From an uncultured Burkholderiales bacterium (lineage in GTDB: Bacteria; Pseudomonadota; Gammaproteobacteria; Burkholderiales; Burkholderiaceae_D), in the NCBI GenBank assembly GCA_937872165.1, contig CALMOR010000106.1, forward strand, positions 1 to 11,273: 11,273 bases of DNA. The letters are read 5' to 3'. The stretch's first letter is position 1; each line of letters starts with the position of its first letter. Below are positions 1 to 5,898 of this stretch, piece after piece. The position numbers were made by a program, and so were the translations under genes. Under the pieces are notes generated by a model. That model was not told the origin of the DNA. It did not search any database and worked only from the letters and a program-made list of their open reading frames with translations.

Positions 1-2
1 GA

Positions 3-1436
3 TTCGACCGGCGCTCGATGCTTCTCCTGCTCGTCACGATCACGAGCACGCTGGGCGACGCGCGCGCCGCGGGCACTTCGCCCGCACCGCCCACGGGAAT
101 CGTCGCGGCCGCCGAGGACGACGGCGACCCGGTCCCGAAGCCGGCCAATGGCGGCAAGGCGAAGAGTCGAAGCGCCGCGCTGCTCGCGGACGACGACCTC
201 GATCTCGAGGAAGCCACGACGCCGCCGACCAAGTTCTTCGGCTTCGACCAGTTCGAAGCGGCTTACACGATCCCGCACCCGGCCCATTTTTCGAAACTGA
301 TCAATCGCCTCGAAGTCGGTGCGCAAGGCGCCTTCAACGCGGATTTCAAGTGGAAGATCAGCGGCCGGTTCGATTACGACGCGATCTACGATCTCAGCAA
401 TTTCTATCCGGGTCCGGTCAGGGACGACCAGCGCTTCGATCCGATGTTCCGCGAGACCTACATCGACTTCGGCGCCGGTCAATTCGACTTCCGTTTCGGA
501 CGTCAGCAGATCGTATGGGGCGAGGTCGTCGGCCTCTTCCTCGCCGACGTCGTGTCGGCTCATGACCTGCGCGAATCCATCGTCCAGGATTTCGACCTGA
601 TCCGCATTCCGCAATGGGCCGCGCGCGTCGAATACTTCAAGGACGACTTCCACCTCGAAGGCGTCTGGATCCCGTTTCCGTCGATCGACCGGATCGGCAA
701 GCCCGGCAGCGACTTCTTCCCCTATCCGCCGGCGCCGCCTCCCGGTTATGGCTACGTGATCAACGACGAGCGAAGGCCCGAAGTCAGCGGCGCCAACCGG
801 AACTTCGGAGTGCGGGCTTCCCTTCTCAAGGGTGGCTGGGACGTGGCCGCCTTCGCCTACCGCAGCGTCGACGAGTCGGCGACGTTCTTCCGGCAGGTGG
901 TGACCGGCCCCGTGCCGGCGGTGGTCTATACGCCGCGCCACGAGAAGGTCACGCAGTTCGGACTCACGGCGTCGAAGGAATTCGACGACTATCTCTTTCG
1001 CGGCGAGGCGGTCTATACGCAAGGCCGTCAATCGAACGTGACCCGCCTGTCCGACAGCGACGGCGTCGTGCGACAGAACTATCTCGACTACATCGTCGGC
1101 ACGGATCTGCCCGCACCCGAATCCACGCGCCTGAACGTCCAGTTCTTCCAGCGGGTCTTCACCGATCACGATCCCGACACGTTCGCCCGCGCGGTCGAGA
1201 GCGGCGTCACGTTGTTCGGCTCGACGAAGTTCGCCCACGACGTCGAGGTGCAGACGCTGCTGATTCACAGCCTGAACCGGAACGACTGGTTGCTGCGTCC
1301 GAAGCTGGTGTGGGCGTTCGCGAAGAACTGGCGAGCGGTGGCCGGGGGCGACGTTTTCGGCGGCAAGCCGACGGGGTTGTTCGGTCAATACGACCGCAAC
1401 GACCGCGTCTATCTCGAAGTGCGACGCAACTTCTGA
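3..1436 (+). CDS. Probable DUF1302-type outer-membrane beta-barrel protein, 5' end probably outside the window
   Basis: The reading frame is open to the left edge. The first ATG is at 18, giving 472 residues. From it the protein starts with a hydrophobic stretch (LLLLVTITSTL) and an ARA-A cleavage-like site, but it lacks the positive residues of a signal peptide. The codons just upstream read F-D-R-R-S, and no ribosome binding site precedes the ATG. The true start therefore probably lies upstream, with an Arg-Arg n-region. An acidic, Ala/Pro/Lys-rich linker (about residues 20-75) follows. Next comes a region rich in alternating aromatic/polar strands, containing FGRQQIVWGE and a proline-rich loop (PYPPAPPPGYG). 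The protein ends in Phe, as many outer-membrane barrels do. The FGRQ..VWGE segment resembles DUF1302 proteins, which are often found near lipid or steroid metabolism and transport genes. At roughly 470 residues it seems shorter than the usual members. Function is unknown, and another porin-like family is possible. The gene ends 10 bp before the convergent nitroreductase gene. Confidence 0.7.
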   Translation, partial: FDRRSMLLLLVTITSTLGDARAAGTSPAPPTGIVAAAEDDGDPVPKPANGGKAKSRSAALLADDDLDLEEATTPPTKFFGFDQFEAAYTIPHPAHFSKLINRLEVGAQGAFNADFKWKISGRFDYDAIYDLSNFYPGPVRDDQRFDPMFRETYIDFGAGQFDFRFGRQQIVWGEVVGLFLADVVSAHDLRESIVQDFDLIRIPQWAARVEYFKDDFHLEGVWIPFPSIDRIGKPGSDFFPYPPAPPPGYGYVINDERRPEVSGANRNFGVRASLLKGGWDVAAFAYRSVDESATFFRQVVTGPVPAVVYTPRHEKVTQFGLTASKEFDDYLFRGEAVYTQGRQSNVTRLSDSDGVVRQNYLDYIVGTDLPAPESTRLNVQFFQRVFTDHDPDTFARAVESGVTLFGSTKFAHDVEVQTLLIHSLNRNDWLLRPKLVWAFAKNWRAVAGGDVFGGKPTGLFGQYDRNDRVYLEVRRNF

Positions 1437-1446
1437 GCGACCGGCC

Positions 1447-2541
1447 TCAAGCGTTCGGGTCGACCATCAGGCGATCGAGCGGCAGCCGGATCGACCGTGC
1501 CGTCGCCGCGCGTCCGTCGCCGACCCGGCCGATGAAGACCGCGCGGTCGCAACCGACCTCGCCGATTGCGGCAGCCAGTCGCTTCGCGATCCCGGCCGCT
1601 CGCGAGTCCATCCCGGGCTCGTCCGAAAAATGGACGCGGTCGCGCGCATAGCGCGCGAAGATGAGCGGCGTCACCTCGGGTTGCAACTGCAATCCGATCG
1701 AGGTCGCGGTCAGCCACAGCCGCTGCATCGCGCGACCCGCTGCGACGAAGTCGTGGATCGATCTCGCCGGCTTTTCGGCGATCAGGAAGAAATGCGCCGC
1801 GCAGGCCAACGCCGGCAGTACGTCGAGCTGGATGCGCGGCAGCCATGTCCCGGCGAGGAAGCGGTTGAAGAACGACACGCGGGGCCAGCTTCGCATCGCC
1901 CAGCGCATCAGTCGCGCGGACAGGGCGTCCATGCCGACCGCCGCTTCGGGAACGCGGTCCTCGCTGAAGCGGGCGGACCATTCGATGACCCGGGCATGGA
2001 CCGCGTAGGCCTCGGGCATCGTCAGACGGAGCTTAGCGCTGGCGAAGAGGAGCGATGCCATCCGCCAGCGATTCGAGGCTCCTTCCTTCCACGACAAGTG
2101 ATGGCGGGGGCCGACGGCCGCTTCGAGCCTCCCCTTCTCCGAAGCCGTCAGGGGCCGGGTCCGAAGCGGCCGGCGCTGGACGCTGCGCGTCTCGATGCAG
2201 GCTCGCAGCGGATCGACCGGCATCGAGGACTGCTTCACGAAGTGGACGTCGAATACCGGACGTGCGATCGGCGACTGCGGCCGATGTTCCACCTCGACGG
2301 CGAGGCCTTCGCCGGATGCCGCGATCGCCATCGTCTCGATCAGGCCTCCGATCGCGATCTGGCTCGCGCTGCCGTCGAGGTCGTAGACGCAGTCGTGTCG
2401 CGTGTCGAAGCCGTGGACGACGACGTGCGACTCGTCGACGATCTCGAAACGCCACGGCTGGGTGTTGTCGCCGCTCGGAGCCCATCTCGCGAGGTCGAGG
2501 ACGCGCCGGATCGGTGAAGCGCCCGCGATCGATGCTGTCAC
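1447..2541 (-). CDS. Nitroreductase-fold FMN oxidoreductase, last gene of the FeeM-like/E1-like operon
   Basis: The product is 364 residues from a GTG start at 2541. Residues 18-33 (ARWAPSGDNTQPWRFE) are the typical N-terminal FMN-binding signature of nitroreductase-like proteins. Near the C-terminus, AGRAMQRLWLTATSIGLQLQP matches the conserved helix of the fold. Such enzymes bind FMN and move hydride between NAD(P)H or a substrate and an acceptor; relatives include azoline dehydrogenases and the mycobacterial Acg/Rv3131 group. At over 350 residues it is longer than a minimal nitroreductase (about 200) and resembles the large Acg/Rv1355c-type forms. The GTG overlaps the upstream TGA as GTGA, which suggests translational coupling. 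An in-frame ATG at 2628 would give 393 residues but would overlap the E1-like gene by 91 bp, so I prefer the GTG. The N-terminus is the main uncertainty. The substrate cannot be predicted; from its position the enzyme probably oxidises or reduces the product of the two upstream enzymes. Confidence 0.85.
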   Translation of the reverse strand: MTASIAGASPIRRVLDLARWAPSGDNTQPWRFEIVDESHVVVHGFDTRHDCVYDLDGSASQIAIGGLIETMAIAASGEGLAVEVEHRPQSPIARPVFDVHFVKQSSMPVDPLRACIETRSVQRRPLRTRPLTASEKGRLEAAVGPRHHLSWKEGASNRWRMASLLFASAKLRLTMPEAYAVHARVIEWSARFSEDRVPEAAVGMDALSARLMRWAMRSWPRVSFFNRFLAGTWLPRIQLDVLPALACAAHFFLIAEKPARSIHDFVAAGRAMQRLWLTATSIGLQLQPEVTPLIFARYARDRVHFSDEPGMDSRAAGIAKRLAAAIGEVGCDRAVFIGRVGDGRAATARSIRLPLDRLMVDPNA

Positions 2542-3425
2542 GTCGGCGATGCCGGAAGCTTCAGTTGTCGACGGGCGATGCGAAGCGCGATCCTCTGGAT
2601 CGGATTGCGGTTCCCCAAAGGTCGCCATGTCTTCACGAGCCGATAGGCGTAGGCGTCGAAGTGGACGCCGCGCGGCGCGACGCGCAGAGGCCCGCGCTTG
2701 AGCAGGAGCTTCAGGCACTCGGTGGCTGCGAACCCGGCACACAGCTGGCAGGCCATGACCGTCGACGGGCCTTTCTGCGCCGCGAAATCGACCCGCGATC
2801 GATCCATCAGGTACGAGCGCTGCAACATGCGCGGCGAAAGTCCGAGGAGGAAGCGCAACGCCTGCTCGGTCGGTGGGGCACCGGCGAGCTGGAAGTAGTC
2901 GTCGAAGCTCATGCCTCCCGGCACGAAATTCAGCAGGGCCACACCCATCCCGAGCGGAGCGGCGGTGACGGCCGGAATGCCCAACTCCGCACAACGGGCG
3001 AAGACTTGCCGCCGGATCGACAAGGCGAAGTAGTCGAGCCCGTCGACGTACAGATCCACGCCGTCGAGAAACGCATCGATATCGCTCTCGACGACGCCGG
3101 CCGGGAACAGTCCGAGCTTCAACGACGGATTGATGTCCAGCGACATTTCGGCGAGCACGTCGATCTTCGGACGTTCGAGATTGTTCACCGAGGCGCCTGC
3201 CTGCCGGTTGAAGTTGGCCAGGCCGAAACGGTCGAAGTCCGCGATGTGGAACGAGCCGATGCCGAGTCGTGCCAGCGCGAGGAGATGACTGCCGCCGACG
3301 CCGCCGAGCCCCGCGATGGCGATCCGGCTGTCGCGCAGGATCGACTGTTCGGCTTCGGTTACCCAGCCCAGATTGCGGGCGAAAGCCTCGTCGTACTCGA
3401 AGGCGGACGGATTCGCGTCGCTCAT
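2538..3425 (-). CDS. ThiF/MoeB/E1-like adenylyltransferase
   Basis: The product is 295 residues. Residues 34-45 hold the nucleotide-binding loop G-L-G-G-V-G after a short beta strand. They are followed by D63 and D65 at the end of the second strand, N-F-N-R-Q at 71-75 (the Arg and Asn that contact ATP in E1 enzymes), K87 in ERPKID, and an aspartate-rich turn VDGLDYF at 128-133 matching the metal-binding Asp of MoeB/ThiF. Family members adenylate a carboxylate, usually the C-terminal Gly of ThiS, MoaD or ubiquitin. TcdA instead acts on a modified nucleoside, so a small-molecule substrate is possible. Only one CxxC (C226/C229) is visible, so the two-pair zinc site of MoeB/ThiF seems absent. The C-terminal 30 residues are strongly basic. 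No ThiS/MoaD-like protein is encoded nearby. The gene starts 17 bp after the acyltransferase gene, and its stop overlaps the nitroreductase start. In Rv1355c/MoeY-type proteins an E1-like and a nitroreductase domain are, as I recall, fused. Confidence 0.9.
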   Translation of the reverse strand: MSDANPSAFEYDEAFARNLGWVTEAEQSILRDSRIAIAGLGGVGGSHLLALARLGIGSFHIADFDRFGLANFNRQAGASVNNLERPKIDVLAEMSLDINPSLKLGLFPAGVVESDIDAFLDGVDLYVDGLDYFALSIRRQVFARCAELGIPAVTAAPLGMGVALLNFVPGGMSFDDYFQLAGAPPTEQALRFLLGLSPRMLQRSYLMDRSRVDFAAQKGPSTVMACQLCAGFAATECLKLLLKRGPLRVAPRGVHFDAYAYRLVKTWRPLGNRNPIQRIALRIARRQLKLPASPT

Positions 3426-3442
3426 CGCGCGACGGGCCCCAT

Positions 3443-4246
3443 TCAGCTGAGCTTGGTCAGCCGGCCCATGACGCCTCGTTCCTCGGCCTCGGAGAATCCA
3501 TACGGATAGAGGGACTTCTCGCCCGGTGCGAGTTCGGGACGGCCACCGAAGCGGGCGAGCTGGGCCCGCAGATGGGAGAACTCGAGACGCAGCAGGACCG
3601 CGGGAGCGTTGACGCGTGGGTTCAGCCGCTCGGGTCCGAATTGCTTGAAGCCGAGCATCTGTTCGTAGAAGCGGACGTGGCGTGGATTGACTTCGATGAA
3701 CAGGTCGCTGTAGCCGTTCATCTTGTGCGAATAGATATAGGCGATGTGGAACAGCGTCGCCAGCACGCGTTTCGACCGGATCGCGCCGTCGACCGCGAGC
3801 TTGGTGAATTCGCAGACTTTCGCGCCCACGGCTCGAAGGCCGTCGATCTCTTCCTTGTACAAACCATCGACGAGAAGTCCCTCGCTCGAATCGAAGCCGA
3901 TGCTGATCGTCGCCATCGGGGCGGTCCCGTGCGAGGCGACCAGCGTGATCCGGTTGGGCTGCTGTTTCGCGTGCCAGGCGATCTTGTAGCCTCGCCACGC
4001 GTACATCTTGTTGACGAGCATGCTCGCGGTGTTGCGCCGCCCGTCGCTGTCGGCGAGTCGGACCTTGAACAGCGTCTGGTTCAGGGCCAGCTCGCTGGTT
4101 CCTTCGGTGTCGGGTTGATCGACCACGAGGGAGGTGAGCGATCTCGGTGCATCGTAGGGCACACCGACGATCGTGCGTCCGCCGAGGTCGTCGGGAACAG
4201 GGGGTCGATCGCTGACGGCCGCTTCGAGGGAATGCCTATTCTTCAA
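3443..4246 (-). CDS. FeeM-like N-acyl amino acid synthase (GNAT/autoinducer-synthase fold)
   Basis: The product is 267 residues from a TTG start. An N-terminal region of about 55 polar residues precedes the catalytic core (about 60-225). The core contains NKMYAWRGYKI (79-89), a strand with ATISIGFDS (112-120) leading to an acidic turn, CEFTKLAVD (145-153) holding the Glu typical of N-acyl amino acid and acyl-homoserine-lactone synthases, and a long helix at 158-176. It ends in VNPRHVRFYEQMLGF (186-200), the conserved GNAT-like strand-helix of FeeM relatives and of the acyltransferase linked to PEP-CTERM/exosortase systems. FeeM joins a fatty acyl group from acyl carrier protein to an amino acid, tyrosine in the environmental-DNA prototype. 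I infer the same type of reaction here; donor and amino acid are unknown. No exosortase, acyl carrier protein or PEP-CTERM gene is visible. TTG is preferred because a GGAG sits 8 nt upstream and later starts would cut into the core. The gene opens a minus-strand operon with the E1-like and nitroreductase genes. Confidence 0.82.
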   Translation of the reverse strand: MKNRHSLEAAVSDRPPVPDDLGGRTIVGVPYDAPRSLTSLVVDQPDTEGTSELALNQTLFKVRLADSDGRRNTASMLVNKMYAWRGYKIAWHAKQQPNRITLVASHGTAPMATISIGFDSSEGLLVDGLYKEEIDGLRAVGAKVCEFTKLAVDGAIRSKRVLATLFHIAYIYSHKMNGYSDLFIEVNPRHVRFYEQMLGFKQFGPERLNPRVNAPAVLLRLEFSHLRAQLARFGGRPELAPGEKSLYPYGFSEAEERGVMGRLTKLS

Positions 4247-4254
4247 CGCATCTG

Positions 4255-4258
4255 CTCC
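4255..4258 (-). promoter_or_regulatory. Ribosome binding site (GGAG) that decides the TTG start of the FeeM-like gene
   Basis: On the minus strand GGAG lies 8 nt before the TTG at 4246, which is good spacing. The nearer ATG (4251-4249) is only 3 nt away and is followed after one codon by a stop. The TTG is therefore the credible start of the long frame. Confidence 0.55.
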
Positions 4259-4437
4259 AAAGACTTTCTGCGCATCCCCTCCCCATGGTCCCGGAAATCG
4301 CGCGCGACGAGCAGCATTGCGCAGGGTGCGGAGTCTTTCGGCGATCCTAGCACACGAAAAAAAACAGGCTCTACCCTGATATGAATGACGCTATAAGGGC
4401 CTCTCCCGAACGCTATCGACGCGTTTCACGGCAACTT

Positions 4438-4443
4438 GAGGAG
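4438..4443 (+). promoter_or_regulatory. Ribosome binding site (GAGGAG) for the aminotransferase gene
   Basis: GAGGAG ends 6 nt before the ATG at 4450. This fixes the start there rather than at the in-frame ATG at 4381, which has no such site and would add 23 residues not expected for the family. Confidence 0.7.
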
Positions 4444-4449
4444 TTATCG

Positions 4450-5763
4450 ATGCCCGACTCGACCGATCTTTCCGCGTGGTGGATGCCGTTCACGGCCAAT
4501 CGGAATTTCAAGGAAGCGCCCCGCCTGCTGGTGTCCGCGAAGGGAATGTTCTACCGGACCAGCGACGACCGCGAGATCCTCGACGGGACTGCGGGCCTCT
4601 GGTGCGTCAACGCGGGCCATTCGCAACCGCGGATCACCGCCGCCATCCGCGACGGCGCCGAGCGTCTCGACTACGCGCCGCCGTTCCAGATGGGCCACCC
4701 GCTGGCCTTCGAGCTGGCCGAGCGCCTCGTCGAGTTCTCCGGTCGTAAGTTCTCGCAGGTGTTCTATACGAACTCCGGCTCCGAAGCCGTGGACACCGCG
4801 CTGAAGATGGCCCTCGCCTACCACCGCATCCGCGGCGAAGGCACCCGGACGCGCCTGATCGGGCGGGAGAGGGGCTATCACGGTGTCGGCTTCGGCGGCA
4901 TCTCAGTCGGCGGGATGGCGAACAATCGGAAGTGGTTCGGTTCGCTGCTGGCAGGCGTCGACCACCTGCCTCATACCCATGATCCGGCGCGCAATGCCTT
5001 CTCGAAGGGGGTGCCGATCCACGGCGCCGAGCTCGCCGACGAGCTCGAGAGGATCGTCGCGCTGCACGATGCGTCGACCATCGCCGCCGTCATCGTCGAG
5101 CCCGTCGCGGGATCGACCGGCGTGCTCGTGCCGCCCGAGGGCTATCTGAAACGCCTGCGGGACATCTGCACGCGTCTCGGGATCCTTCTCGTCTTCGACG
5201 AGGTGATCACCGGCTGCGGCCGGCTCGGGACGCCGTTCGCGACCGACTACTTCGGTGTCGAGCCCGACCTCATGACGGTGGCCAAAGGCATCACCAACGG
5301 CTGCGTGCCGATGGGCGCGGTGTTCGTCAAACCGCATGTCCACGACGCCTTCATGCAAGGACCGAGCGCAGCGATCGAGTTCTTCCACGGCTACACCTAC
5401 TCGGGACACCCGCTCGCGTGCGCCGCGGCTCTCGCCGCGCTCGACGTCTACGACGAGACGGGCGCGTTCCGGCAGGCCGCTTCGCTCGCGGCGACGTTCG
5501 AAAGCGAACTCCACGCGCTGCGCGGCAAGCCGAACGTGATCGACGTCCGCAACATCGGCCTCGTCGGTGGCGTGGAGCTCGCGGCGCGCGAAGGTCAGCC
5601 CGGCGCGCGCGGCATGGACGCGTTCAAGCGCGCCTACGAGCGCGGCATCATGGTCCGGGTCACCGGCGACACGCTGGCGCTGTCGCCTCCGTTGATCATC
5701 GACGCTGCCCAGATCCACACGTTGTGCGAAACGCTCGGCGAGGTGTTCGACGACCTTCCGTAG
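4450..5763 (+). CDS. Omega-amino acid (beta-alanine):pyruvate aminotransferase, class III, PLP-dependent
   Basis: The product is 437 residues, normal length for class III omega-transaminases. Near the N-terminus WWMPFTANRNFK (10-21) and the LDYAPPFQMGHP segment (73-84) closely resemble beta-alanine:pyruvate transaminases. Class signatures are in order: SGSEA (109-113) for phosphate binding, YHG (143-145) stacking on the PLP ring, E217, FDEVITG (249-255) with D250 contacting the pyridine nitrogen, the Schiff-base lysine K279 in TVAKGITNG, and HGYTYSGHP (313-321). The enzyme would move an amino group from beta-alanine or a related omega-amino acid or amine to pyruvate, in the cytoplasm. The exact substrate cannot be read from sequence. 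A strong GAGGAG site sets the start. The gene is divergent from the FeeM-like operon, so it could share regulation or supply an amino precursor, but it may equally be ordinary beta-alanine or polyamine catabolism. Confidence 0.93.
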   Translation: MPDSTDLSAWWMPFTANRNFKEAPRLLVSAKGMFYRTSDDREILDGTAGLWCVNAGHSQPRITAAIRDGAERLDYAPPFQMGHPLAFELAERLVEFSGRKFSQVFYTNSGSEAVDTALKMALAYHRIRGEGTRTRLIGRERGYHGVGFGGISVGGMANNRKWFGSLLAGVDHLPHTHDPARNAFSKGVPIHGAELADELERIVALHDASTIAAVIVEPVAGSTGVLVPPEGYLKRLRDICTRLGILLVFDEVITGCGRLGTPFATDYFGVEPDLMTVAKGITNGCVPMGAVFVKPHVHDAFMQGPSAAIEFFHGYTYSGHPLACAAALAALDVYDETGAFRQAASLAATFESELHALRGKPNVIDVRNIGLVGGVELAAREGQPGARGMDAFKRAYERGIMVRVTGDTLALSPPLIIDAAQIHTLCETLGEVFDDLP

Positions 5764-5822
5764 GCCGGTTCCCGCGCCGGGGGATACGCGTCGCGCTTTG
5801 CATGGCGCGATGGAGGCTCGTC

Positions 5823-5831
5823 TGCGATAAT
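5823..5831 (+). promoter_or_regulatory. Extended -10 promoter candidate upstream of the RhlE-type helicase
   Basis: The sequence TGCGATAAT fits the extended -10 pattern TGn followed by a five-of-six match to TATAAT. No good -35 lies at the usual distance; a TTGCAT at 5798-5803 is about 22 bp away, too far. Transcription would start near 5838, leaving a leader of about 60 nt before the start codon at 5899. The rest of the 135-bp gap holds no visible gene or T-tailed hairpin. Confidence 0.45.
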
Positions 5832-5898
5832 CGGTGGTTTCCACCGAAGTGCCTGTCGAACGTCGCTCCGTCGCCGTTCGATTCGCTCCCGATCCCCA

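Larger units (their letters stand above)
4247..4449. promoter_or_regulatory. 203-bp divergent intergenic region between the FeeM-like operon and the aminotransferase gene
   Basis: This gap should carry promoters in both directions. On the + strand, TATAAG at 4392-4397 is a possible -10 element, 52 bp before the aminotransferase ATG, but no good -35 is visible. On the minus strand, TAGGAT (4344-4349) downstream of a T-rich stretch is a weak -10 candidate. An A8 tract lies at 4357-4364. I see no clear operator palindrome. An ATG at 4381 in frame with the aminotransferase lies upstream of the putative -10, so it is unlikely to be the real start. Confidence 0.45.

Noticed and set aside
614..1651. 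Plus-strand open frame (345 codons) in a second frame across the outer-membrane protein gene
   Set aside because: Shadow frame, Arg-rich without motifs, and it runs into the nitroreductase gene on the opposite strand.
2542..2628. Longer nitroreductase starting at ATG 2628
   Set aside because: It would overlap the E1-like gene by 91 bp, and the added residues are polar with no family motif. It cannot be fully excluded.
4381..4449. Earlier ATG start for the aminotransferase
   Set aside because: No ribosome binding site, upstream of a -10-like element, and it adds residues absent from the family; GAGGAG points to 4450.
5764..5800. Possible terminator hairpin after the aminotransferase gene
   Set aside because: CCGG repeats allow only a short, ambiguous stem, and no T tract follows.
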